A stretch of DNA of 64,000 nt, taken from the NCBI GenBank assembly GCA_020859945.1, contig JAJBVG010000079.1:1-64000 (forward strand), read 5' to 3'. The translations under genes and the position numbers were made by a program. The notes under the pieces were generated by a model. The model ran no database searches. It was not told the origin of the DNA and saw only the letters and a program-made list of their open reading frames with translations. This document shows, one piece after another, positions 9,294 to 17,494 of the stretch. Source of the DNA: Clostridiales bacterium. GTDB lineage: Bacteria; Bacillota; Clostridia; Oscillospirales; Oscillospiraceae. Numbering within the stretch: position 1 is the first letter of the stretch; each line of letters starts with the position of its first letter.

Positions 9294-10938
9294 CCCGGTT
9301 CGCCCTCCTCTCGTATCCGTAGGCGTCCAAAGTTGCCTCGATAGCGTTGGCACCCCGAAAATAAATCTCCATTCTGCCGCCTTCATAGATCAGCACCCGC
9401 TCCACCAGCCGGGCCAGCACTGGCCGCGTCAGGCTTGGAAGATTCCGGCAGGGCTTGAAGTCCGCTATCCAACTGGCCTCCCGACAGGCGCTGATCAGCT
9501 GCCAACGTTCCTCCGCCACAGCCCGCAGCGATTCCTTTGCGCGTTTGATCCTGTCGCTGTAAAGCTGTGCGTAGTCTCTGTACTCCTCTTTGCTTAGCAG
9601 ACCGGAGGTGTAATCCTGATAAAGCCCGCCTTTGAGTGTGGAATAACGCTCCAGCTCGTCCTGAAGCTGTACCAGCTGCCCATCGAATTTTTGGACCAGC
9701 GTTCCCTGCTCCGGCAGCGGGCCAACCTTCGCCGCCAGCGCCTCCACCTGTGCGGCAGTTTCCGCCATCTCCCGAATGGCCGCCAAAATCGCCGCGCAAG
9801 CCTTTTGCTCGCTGATGCGTTTGGTTTTTCTGCCCCCGTCCCGGCAGTCCTTACAGGTGTAATAGCTGTACTTTTTGCCCTTGTAGTAGGACGACTGCAT
9901 GGTCATTTGCCTGCCGCAGGCCCCGCAGAATAAAAAGCCGGAGAGCAAATGCACACGATTTTTGCCTCCGGCTGTTCTGGTTTCCCGTTTCATGACCTCC
10001 TGCACCATTGTGAACAGCGTTGTGTCCACAATGGCCTCGTGGGTGTTTTCCACCCTGGTCCACTCCTCCTTTGGCAGGAGCGTCAGCTCTTTGGAGCGAT
10101 AACTGCGCTTTTTCCACTTGCCCTGCACCATCGTCCCCGTGTAACACTCGTTATGCAGGACGCTGTACACACTCCCGCTGGACCACGTGGCCCTGTCGTG
10201 CCGCTTGAAGTTGCCTGGCACGTGGTTTCCATGCGCAGTCTGGTACTCGTAAGGAGAGAGGACCCCTTGCCTGTTCAGCCGGTCTGCGATGCCCCGGTTG
10301 CTGTACCCCTCCAGCTTCCACTGAAAGATCTGCTGCACGTTTGCGGCAGCGTCGCCGTCCACAACCAGCTGTCTGCGGTTATGGGGGCTCTTTTGATAGC
10401 CGTAGGGCGCAAAGGCGGAAACACATTCCCCTCGCTTGCGCAGGGCGGCCAGCTGGGTGGCGACCTTTAGGGAGATATCCTGGCAATAGAGGTCGTTGAT
10501 AAGGTTCTTCATGGGCACCAGCAGCGCATCCCCCTCCCGCCAGTCGTTCAGGGAGTCGTAGCCGTCGTTGACGGCCAACAACCGAACCCCCATCATTGGG
10601 AACAGCATCTGAAGGTAGCGGCCCACCTCAATGTAATTCCTGCCGAACCGGGACAGGTCTTTTACAATAATGCAGTTGACCGCGCCCCGCTCCAGCGCCT
10701 GGTAGAGCCGTTTCCAGCCTGGCCGGTCGAAGTTGGAGCCGCTCCAGCCGTCGTCCACGTATTCCCCTGTCAGGCGGAACTCGCTTTTTCCTTTCAGATA
10801 GTCTTGGAGGAGCTTTCGCTGGTTGGCGATGGAATCGCTCTCGCCTCTGTCGCCGTCCTCGCGGGAGAGGCGCAGATAGAGGGCCGTCCGGTAGATCCTT
10901 TGCCCGTCGACCTGTTTCAGGTTTCGTTCTGCTTTCAT
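9274..10938 (-). CDS. Large serine recombinase (Rec1)
   Basis: MKAERNLKQVDGQRIYRTALYLRLSREDGDRGESDS, KDLSRFGRN, CGACG zinc ribbon; start ATG 10938 chosen over the longer ORF, which runs out of frame through cpsD. Confidence 0.93.
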   Translation of the reverse strand: MKAERNLKQVDGQRIYRTALYLRLSREDGDRGESDSIANQRKLLQDYLKGKSEFRLTGEYVDDGWSGSNFDRPGWKRLYQALERGAVNCIIVKDLSRFGRNYIEVGRYLQMLFPMMGVRLLAVNDGYDSLNDWREGDALLVPMKNLINDLYCQDISLKVATQLAALRKRGECVSAFAPYGYQKSPHNRRQLVVDGDAAANVQQIFQWKLEGYSNRGIADRLNRQGVLSPYEYQTAHGNHVPGNFKRHDRATWSSGSVYSVLHNECYTGTMVQGKWKKRSYRSKELTLLPKEEWTRVENTHEAIVDTTLFTMVQEVMKRETRTAGGKNRVHLLSGFLFCGACGRQMTMQSSYYKGKKYSYYTCKDCRDGGRKTKRISEQKACAAILAAIREMAETAAQVEALAAKVGPLPEQGTLVQKFDGQLVQLQDELERYSTLKGGLYQDYTSGLLSKEEYRDYAQLYSDRIKRAKESLRAVAEERWQLISACREASWIADFKPCRNLPSLTRPVLARLVERVLIYEGGRMEIYFRGANAIEATLDAYGYERRANRDGRKAV

Positions 10939-11081
10939 TTGTTTGCCTTCTTTCCATAGACTTGCGTTTCCCGCAGTCTGCCTGGTTTGAACCGCTCTGC
11001 GGGCGCCTGTAAAGGATATGGTATCGTCTGCATTTCCGAAAAGCAACGGATTTGTACGCAATTCCCCAGTAAAAGACAAAA

Positions 11082-11144
11082 GACCCGGCTGACCGCTTTT
11101 CGGCAGTGTGGAAGAAGCACACCTGGAAAGCGACCAGCCGGGTC
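11082..11144 (-). terminator. Long hairpin / terminator of the cps-like operon
   Basis: GACCCGGCTG...CAGCCGGGTC 10-bp outer stem with inner complementarity (CGCTTTTC/GAAAGCG, GTGTG/CACAC); T-rich on the minus strand downstream (TTTTGTCTTTT). Confidence 0.65.
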
Positions 11145-11185
11145 GATACAATATTCTGTTTTTGAGTGCCGGTTTGGGGGACCTG

Positions 11186-11995
11186 TCACACCGAAAAATG
11201 ATTGTTTGAACGACTTCTTTCGTAGCTGTGGCCATAGCCGTAGCCATAGCCATAATGCCGGTAGTGACCGCCGCCCTCCTCGGCGTTGGTGTAGATGTAG
11301 CCCAGCACGTTTGCGTCCGCCAGCGCCAGACGTTCCAGCATATCGGAAATGGCTTTGTACCGGGAACCCCGGTGTTTGATGGCGAGGAGGAAGCCGTCCA
11401 CATGTTTTGCGAGGATGGCGGCGTCGGCGACGGTGGTGACGGGGGGGAGGTCGAGAAAGATATAGTCGAAGCGCTCCCGGGCCTGGGTGAGAAGTTCCCC
11501 CATTCTGGCGGAGGACAAGAGGGCTGTTGCATCCGGCGGCAGGGTGCCGGAGGGGAGCACGCAGATACCAACGTCCGTCAACTGCCGGATGGGGCAGCTG
11601 CGGCCCACCAGCAGATCGCTGAGGCCGGGGGTCCCTTTGATCCCCAGCTTCTCGGCGATGGTTGGCAGCCGCAGGTCGCAGTCGATGAGCAGCACCTTCT
11701 TTTCAATTTGCCCGAAAGCGATGGCCAGGTTGAGGATGGCCGTGCTCTTGCCCTCTCCGCTGGCCGAGCTGGTGATGGCAATGACCTTGGCGCCGTCGCT
11801 GGGCAGAGAAAAAATCACGTTTGTTCGCAGCGCTTTATATGCCTCGTCAACGGCAAAGGGCGTACCTTCTCCCAGAATGTAATCAAAGGCGCTGCGCCGA
11901 CCATTTTCAGTTCGCTTTCCGGGTTTGCCCTCAAGGGGTACTTCCGCTGCGCTCCTTGCCTCTTGCAGCAGCTCCATATCCAGCGTAATACTCAT
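11186..11995 (-). CDS. cpsD: CpsD/CapB family bacterial tyrosine kinase
   Basis: SSASGEGKSTAILNLA Walker A, LLIDCDLRLP, C-terminal Tyr cluster YRHYGYGYGYGHSYERS. Confidence 0.92.
   Translation of the reverse strand: MSITLDMELLQEARSAAEVPLEGKPGKRTENGRRSAFDYILGEGTPFAVDEAYKALRTNVIFSLPSDGAKVIAITSSASGEGKSTAILNLAIAFGQIEKKVLLIDCDLRLPTIAEKLGIKGTPGLSDLLVGRSCPIRQLTDVGICVLPSGTLPPDATALLSSARMGELLTQARERFDYIFLDLPPVTTVADAAILAKHVDGFLLAIKHRGSRYKAISDMLERLALADANVLGYIYTNAEEGGGHYRHYGYGYGYGHSYERSRSNNHFSV
11926..11966 (-). repeat. Double-hairpin repeat, copy C, in the cpsC/cpsD overlap
   Basis: TGCCCTCAAGGGGTACTTCCGCTGCGCTCCTTGCCTC on the plus strand. Confidence 0.7.
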
Positions 11996-12716
11996 ATTTA
12001 CCCGCCTCCGCTTTCGTTATGTCGGGGATCGCTCCCAAATTGACCAGGTTAAAGTGGTTTTCTACATCTTCCCGGCTCTTCACCTTGTCGTCCAGCAGTT
12101 CCCACACAACGATGAGACCACAGGTCAGGACCGCGCCGGCCACCATACAAAGGAACACATTTTTGAGATAATTGGGCCGGTAGAAACCCGTTGGCAGCTC
12201 AGGAAGGTCGATCACCTGAACGGAGCTGCCCTCCACGACCCTGGCGATTTCCTCCGCGGCAATGTCCACCAGCGCCACGCCGCAGTCGTAGGCGTCCTTT
12301 GGGGCTGTTGTGACGACGTAGACTTGAATCACGCCGCTTTCGGTTTTCACGCTGGTAGAGATAGAGATGTTCTCTGCTTTAAGACCGACCGCTTCCGCAA
12401 CCAGATTTTTGGTGTTGTTGCTGTTGATAACATCGGCTCCCGTTTCCGCCAGGTACTGGGAGGCGGTGACGTCGCTGGAGGTGATGGTGTTGATGTTGGA
12501 AAGGGTGGAGTTGTTGATGTAGATGCTGAAACTGGTTTGATAGGTCGGCGTGACAGCGAGCTTCGTGACCATGTACCCTGCACAGCCGAAAAAGAGTGTG
12601 ACGGCAATGATCAGCCATGCGTGTTTCAACAGCGCCCGGAACAGCGCGAGAATGTCAATTTCAATCGTATCTGTGTCCAGCATTTGCGGTTCTGTCTGAT
12701 AAGAGTTCGCGTTCAT
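11931..12716 (-). CDS. cpsC: CpsC/Wzz family polysaccharide co-polymerase
   Basis: Two TM segments, DTIEIDILALFRALLKHAWLII N terminus, LPTGFYRPNYLKNVFLCMVAGAVL. Confidence 0.88.
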   Translation of the reverse strand: MNANSYQTEPQMLDTDTIEIDILALFRALLKHAWLIIAVTLFFGCAGYMVTKLAVTPTYQTSFSIYINNSTLSNINTITSSDVTASQYLAETGADVINSNNTKNLVAEAVGLKAENISISTSVKTESGVIQVYVVTTAPKDAYDCGVALVDIAAEEIARVVEGSSVQVIDLPELPTGFYRPNYLKNVFLCMVAGAVLTCGLIVVWELLDDKVKSREDVENHFNLVNLGAIPDITKAEAGKYEYYAGYGAAARGKERSGSTP

Positions 12717-12729
12717 GCGTGTCCCTCCT

Positions 12730-12770
12730 TACCCTCAAGGGGTACTTCCGGCACTCCGTGCCTCCCTGTG
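12730..12770 (-). repeat. Double-hairpin repeat, copy D, upstream of cpsC
   Basis: TACCCTCAAGGGGTACTTCCGGCACTCCGTGCCTCCCTGTG. Confidence 0.85.
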
Positions 12771-12801
12771 TGTGTTCCCAGTGTGTGGCGCGACAGGATG
12801 T

Positions 12802-13764
12802 TCAGTCCGCTGCCCGACTATAAATCTCGTCGATGTTTTCGTCCAGTCGGGTGAGCTGCGTCTGAATCTCTGCGGCCTGCTCCTGGTAATTCGCCTGCGC
12901 CTCGGCTTGGGCGGTGTTGGACGTGGAAAGCTCGTCCACCGTCTCCGCCACGGTGGAAAAGGAGCAGTCCTCCTGCTGCGTGTAGACTTGCAGCGTTTCA
13001 AACAGAGAGACCACATAGTCTTCTGTCAGCGTCCCGCTGTCGATGCTTGCCATATCAAACACGATCAGCATAAACGCCCTGCTCTGATAGAGCGCGGCGA
13101 GCCTGCTCTCCACCGTTGTACCGGATGCACTGAGAAAAGAATAGTCAAAGTACACCGTCCCATCGTCCGTCTGCCCGGCGGTGGGGGAGTCGCTGTAACT
13201 GGTGTAGCCCAGAAACCCGTCCTCCAGGAGCAGTTGAACATTGGCGTCGTTGTTGTCCTCATCCCGCAGGAAGAAAACGCCTGTTTGCTCTTTGCCGATG
13301 GAATCCAGACAGGAGAGGACGGTCAGCACATCGTCGTTGGTCTCCTCCGAAAAAGGAGAAGCGTAAAGCATAACCTCCCATTGGTCCTCCGCTGCGTCGA
13401 GAAGCTGTTCCAGATCCGTTTCTGCCATTGCGCAGTCGAGGACCAGCACAGGGGAGAAATCGTAGGTCTCCGCTTTTTCCTGGATGTAAGACAGGTCTGA
13501 TACATCCGAAACGAGAAACCCAACCATAAACCTTGCCTCGTCGCTGAAACAGGCAGCGCTGCTCTCCAGCTCGTCCAGCTCAGACAAAAGGGCCTGCCGC
13601 TGGGTCACATAGGAGCTTGCCTCCTCTTTCAATGCCCTGCTTGCGGCGGAAAACGCCGCCTCCTGGCGGTATTCCGTATAGAGCATCCAGCCAAGGGCAC
13701 AGGCAAACACAGCGCTCAGAAGGATGCAGAGGATGGTCTGGAATTTGATTTTTCTGCTGTACAT
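12802..13764 (-). CDS. Membrane-anchored extracellular protein of unknown function
   Basis: N-terminal TM (IKFQTILCILLSAVFACALGWMLY), coiled-coil segments either side of a ~200-aa globular region; no family recognised. Confidence 0.6.
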   Translation of the reverse strand: MYSRKIKFQTILCILLSAVFACALGWMLYTEYRQEAAFSAASRALKEEASSYVTQRQALLSELDELESSAACFSDEARFMVGFLVSDVSDLSYIQEKAETYDFSPVLVLDCAMAETDLEQLLDAAEDQWEVMLYASPFSEETNDDVLTVLSCLDSIGKEQTGVFFLRDEDNNDANVQLLLEDGFLGYTSYSDSPTAGQTDDGTVYFDYSFLSASGTTVESRLAALYQSRAFMLIVFDMASIDSGTLTEDYVVSLFETLQVYTQQEDCSFSTVAETVDELSTSNTAQAEAQANYQEQAAEIQTQLTRLDENIDEIYSRAAD

Positions 13765-15905
13765 TTCCCGCCCCCGTCTGTTGGTGCGCATGGGTGACTT
13801 TCGTTGCTGCGCACCGTGATATTCGCGTGTTCAAAGACCAGCTGCTTGCTGCAAATCTCCATGACAGCGGGCCGATGGGTCACAATTAACACCGTCTGAC
13901 CGCCCAGCGCTTTCAGGTTGCGCAGCAATCTGCGCTCCGTGTCCTCGTCCAGGGCGGAGGTGGCCTCGTCCAGCAGCAGCACCGGCGCGTTGCGGTACAC
14001 CGCCCGGGCAATGGCGAGCCGCTGCACCTGCCCCTCGGACAGGCCCGCGCCCTTTTCCCCCAGGACGGTGGCGTAGCCGTCGGGCAGCTGGCAGATGAAC
14101 TCGTCCGCGCAGGCGATTTTGCAGGCCCATTCCACCCGGTCCCGCTGCGTCTGGGTGTATGGGGCGGCATGCAGGAAGTCCACCGCCTCGTAAATGCTCC
14201 CGGAGAGCAGCATATTGCCCTGGGGGACGTAGGAAAACCACCGGCGGGTGGCGGGGCTGAGGGAAATCTCTCCAGTTTCACACACCGCGTACAGCCGACC
14301 GGATACCGGCGCATAAATGCCCAACAGGAGCTTCAGCAGCGTGCTTTTGCCGATGCCAGAGAGACCGGTCAGGGCGACGATCTCGCCTTTCTCGATGGAA
14401 AAGGAGGCGCTCTGGATGACCTCCTCCTCGCCGTCGTCGTAAATAAACGTCAAATCCTCTGCGCAGAGGATTGTGAACGGGGGCAGCGCTCTGGCTGGAG
14501 CCGCTTCCTTGGGCAGCTGCTCCAGCTCCATCAGCCGCTCCGTCGAGGCCAGCATCGCATAATAGTGAGGGACAAAGCCGGAAAGGTTAGCGAAGGGGCT
14601 TCTGATTTGGCTGATGAGCTCCAGCACAGCGGTCAGCGTCCCGTAGGACAGAGTGCCGTTCAAAATGCCAAATCCACACCACACCAGGCCAAAGAGGTAG
14701 CTGCCCTGCATCACCGCGCCAAACCCCACGTTGCAGACGTTAGAAAAGGTCCTTCGTTTCATGCGGGCTTTTTTGTGGGCGGCGGTCTTTCCCGCCGTCC
14801 TGCCCGCCGCCATGTCCTCCGCCTCGAAGCTCTTGAGGATGAGGACGCTCTCAATGGATTCCTGGAGCCAGGAACGCAGCTTGCCATCGGTCTCCTGCAC
14901 CTCTTTGTGCAGGCCCTTCATCCTGCGCCGGAACAGGAACGTCACAGCCAGCATGACCAGCCCGCCCACCAGGAACAGGCTGCCAAAGCGCCAGTCCAAA
15001 ATCAGCAGGACCACCAGGGCGCAGACCAGCTGGACCGCCATCGAGCAGACGCCGGGAATCAGGTCCGTGGCGTAGTCGGCCACGATCTTCACGTCGTTGG
15101 TCATGCGGTTTTGCAGCTCGCCGGTGTGGAAGGCTTTCAGGCTGCCGTAGCTGCTGCGCAGCAACCCCTCGTAGGTGTGTTCTTTCAGCCGATTCTCAAT
15201 GGAGGCCCGGATGTTTTCGTCCAGTTGGCGGGCCGCCGCCTGGAGGACAAGCAGCGCCAGGATGATCCCCAAAAAAACGCCGCTCCAGCGCAGAAACAGG
15301 CCCCGTTCCAGCGCAACGGCGCTGTCAATGGCGCTGCGCATGACCAGGGCCAGCACAACGGACAGAAAGGCGCTGATTCCCGTACAAGCCGTCAACAGCG
15401 CGATCCCGGCCAAATCGCCCCGGGCCATCCTGACCACCCAGGCCAGGGAGGTGTCGCCCAACAGCCGTTTGCCGAGGCTCCGCAACCCCATTTTTGCCTG
15501 ATGTTTCAGCAGGCGCAGCGGATAAATCAGGTTCCAGAACCAGACATACAGCCGATAGAGGAAATCGGTGACGTGGATCTCCCGGTTTCCCCGCCAGACC
15601 GTCTCCATAACGCCCCTGACGGCGGACAGCGGTACCCGTTCCAGGGCAAAGGTATTGTCCCCCCGGATGAGGCAGACGTCACCGTCGAACCCCATGACCC
15701 GGTGCAGCACCTGGGTCCCGTCTGGACGGACATACAGCACCACATCGTTTTTCTTCGGCCTTCCGTCCAGTCGGCGGATGAGGACATGGGAGGAGCAGGC
15801 GTACAGCAGCGGCTGCATACTGACCCCTTTGATGGGGATGACCAGAAAGCCCTCAGATTCCAGCTCGTCCAGCCTGGAGGCTTGCCGGGCATTGCTTTTC
15901 TCCAT
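13716..15905 (-). CDS. Fusion: N-terminal S24/S26 peptidase-like domain + ABC exporter (TMD-NBD)
   Basis: N-term FLVIPIKGVSMQPLL (GxSM), TQVLHRVMGFDGDVCLIRGDN; then TM domain, Walker A GLSGIGKST, LSEGQVQRLAIARA, LLLDEATSALDE. Confidence 0.85.
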   Translation of the reverse strand: MEKSNARQASRLDELESEGFLVIPIKGVSMQPLLYACSSHVLIRRLDGRPKKNDVVLYVRPDGTQVLHRVMGFDGDVCLIRGDNTFALERVPLSAVRGVMETVWRGNREIHVTDFLYRLYVWFWNLIYPLRLLKHQAKMGLRSLGKRLLGDTSLAWVVRMARGDLAGIALLTACTGISAFLSVVLALVMRSAIDSAVALERGLFLRWSGVFLGIILALLVLQAAARQLDENIRASIENRLKEHTYEGLLRSSYGSLKAFHTGELQNRMTNDVKIVADYATDLIPGVCSMAVQLVCALVVLLILDWRFGSLFLVGGLVMLAVTFLFRRRMKGLHKEVQETDGKLRSWLQESIESVLILKSFEAEDMAAGRTAGKTAAHKKARMKRRTFSNVCNVGFGAVMQGSYLFGLVWCGFGILNGTLSYGTLTAVLELISQIRSPFANLSGFVPHYYAMLASTERLMELEQLPKEAAPARALPPFTILCAEDLTFIYDDGEEEVIQSASFSIEKGEIVALTGLSGIGKSTLLKLLLGIYAPVSGRLYAVCETGEISLSPATRRWFSYVPQGNMLLSGSIYEAVDFLHAAPYTQTQRDRVEWACKIACADEFICQLPDGYATVLGEKGAGLSEGQVQRLAIARAVYRNAPVLLLDEATSALDEDTERRLLRNLKALGGQTVLIVTHRPAVMEICSKQLVFEHANITVRSNESHPCAPTDGGGKCTAEKSNSRPSSASF

Positions 15906-15906
15906 G

Positions 15907-16623
15907 TCACGCACCTTGGCTTCGGTTAATGCCGCGATAAGCTGTGATCGCGGCGTCTTTCGACAAATTGCACCGCAAACGGTACACTGGGACCTGCCGA
16001 ATGAGGCAGTCCAGCAGGTCGAGTTGTAGAATGACCTGTTTCGGCGTCTCCGGCATCAGCACCTGGCGGAAGATTTTATCCAGTACCGTGTCGATGTCGG
16101 TGGGGGAGACCTCGTTCACCGCCCCGCGTTCCAGCAGACAAACCGCCCGCAGGGGGACCATATCCCCGTTACCCAGGCGTTCTTTGCCCCGCCAGGGGGA
16201 GCCACAGACGAAAAACCTGCCGTCCATCTGCCGCAGGATGGGTTTGTCGCCGTTCACCATCACCGCCCTTGGGCCAAACTCTGCCATCCAGAACCCCGCG
16301 TGGGTACTCTTTCCGGTGCCGCCGGGCGCGGTGAACACGTACCCTGCCCCGTCAACCGCGACTGCGGCGGCGTGGAGCAAAAATCCGCCATAGTCCAGCA
16401 TCCCCAGACAGACCTTGCGGTAAAGACAGTTGCCCTCGCAGGCACCCAGGGGAAACCGGCGGTTGAGCCGCTCCCATTCCGCCTGCACCTCGTCCTCTCC
16501 GGCCGAAACCGTATAGCAGGGCGCTGCCCCAGTTTCGTGGCCGGCGCAGTTCCAGGAATCGAGGGGGGACCGATGCTCCACCCCCACTGGCACTCCGGCG
16601 ATGGACAAAACGGTATGGCTCAT
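15907..16623 (-). CDS. HprK-related kinase-like protein
   Basis: GYVFTAPGGTGKSTHAGFW P-loop, LLHAAAVAVDG, VNGDKPILR; overlaps the PqqD-like gene by 4 nt (ATGA). Confidence 0.8.
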   Translation of the reverse strand: MSHTVLSIAGVPVGVEHRSPLDSWNCAGHETGAAPCYTVSAGEDEVQAEWERLNRRFPLGACEGNCLYRKVCLGMLDYGGFLLHAAAVAVDGAGYVFTAPGGTGKSTHAGFWMAEFGPRAVMVNGDKPILRQMDGRFFVCGSPWRGKERLGNGDMVPLRAVCLLERGAVNEVSPTDIDTVLDKIFRQVLMPETPKQVILQLDLLDCLIRQVPVYRLRCNLSKDAAITAYRGINRSQGA

Positions 16624-16886
16624 TGCTCGACTGCTCCCAGCGACAGAAGCTGCTCCACCGTACTTCGGTAGGCGTCTCTGGCGTGTTCCGGCGTCACATC
16701 GTACTGGGCTGTCAGACTGGCGATGGTTTCCTCCTCCGTGCAGCCCGCCTCGATAGATTTCCAAATCAGCTTTGCAGTGTCGTTCAGCTTGATAAAGCCG
16801 CTGAACCGTTGGCACTCGCGGCCAACCGGGACGGCGACGCAGCGTCCGCCCACGTCCCGCAGGATATAGTTTTTTGTCATCTTCAT
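16620..16886 (-). CDS. PqqD family protein
   Basis: MKMTKNYILRDVGGRCVAVPVG...FIKLNDTAKLIWKSIEAGCTEEETIASLTAQYDV. Confidence 0.85.
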   Translation of the reverse strand: MKMTKNYILRDVGGRCVAVPVGRECQRFSGFIKLNDTAKLIWKSIEAGCTEEETIASLTAQYDVTPEHARDAYRSTVEQLLSLGAVEQ

Positions 16887-17002
16887 GCTGTCAGCGTCCT
16901 TTCCAATTTCAACTTCGGTTTTGCCCTGTAAGCAATCAGCCCCGCGGCCACAGCAATTCGCAGCCACAGGGCAATCGGCGTCTCATCAGTTTTCCGGGTC
17001 AC
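16883..17002 (-). CDS. Unannotated 39-aa ORF (candidate precursor peptide or small membrane protein)
   Basis: GTG start; MTRKTDETPIALWLRIAVAAGLIAYRAKPKLKLERTLTA*; GTGA overlap with the upstream gene stop and ATGA overlap with the PqqD-like start; below the ORF-track size cutoff. Confidence 0.55.
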   Translation of the reverse strand: MTRKTDETPIALWLRIAVAAGLIAYRAKPKLKLERTLTA

Positions 17003-17421
17003 TTCTCCGCAGGAGGCGAACCATACCTAGTATCCGTCGGCGGTTCCTCCGCGGAGAGGCCACAGGCGTTCAAGGCGAGGGCAACGCCCTCCTGAGTGGG
17101 AGGGAGCAGGCCGAAGCAAGTCACATGGATCCGGTAAGAGTACACGCCGTTGTCCGGGTCAGAGAACCAGAGCATCCGGGCAAGCGGGTTGTTCTCCCGA
17201 ATTTTGGCGGCAGTTTCCCGTCCGCGTTTGCCGCGCGTCGCGACGACCATGACCAGATAGGGGTTCCGCTTGACAAAGGAAAGGTATCGGGGCAGTGCGT
17301 CCCATCCAATATAAGGTTGGATAAGGGCCCACTTGCCCCGACTGCGGGCCGCATCGCGGAGAAGGGGAATCAGCGCTCTGATATCCTCCTCGCAATCTGC
17401 GTAAATCACAAACCGAACCAT
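16999..17421 (-). CDS. Stand-alone degenerate receiver-like protein
   Basis: MVRFVIYADCEEDIRALIPLL... aligns by eye to the receiver domain of the LytTR regulator at 18996-19742, but the phospho-Asp position reads VMVVATRG; ATG 17421 preceded by GGAGGGGG. Confidence 0.6.
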   Translation of the reverse strand: MVRFVIYADCEEDIRALIPLLRDAARSRGKWALIQPYIGWDALPRYLSFVKRNPYLVMVVATRGKRGRETAAKIRENNPLARMLWFSDPDNGVYSYRIHVTCFGLLPPTQEGVALALNACGLSAEEPPTDTRYGSPPAEK

Positions 17422-17494
17422 CTTCCCCCTCCGTTCCTGGTTCATGGGGCTTGGGGCAGTGCGCCGCATTCTCCAGGCACCCCACGGTGCATTT

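Noticed and set aside
10939-11571. N-terminal extension of the Rec1 ORF to 765 aa
   Set aside because: Extension runs out of frame through cpsD and a terminator hairpin; ATG 10938 gives a normal recombinase N terminus
11186-17421. Classical lasso peptide cluster
   Set aside because: PqqD-like and HprK-like genes fit, but no transglutaminase-like B2 protease or asparagine-synthetase-like cyclase is present
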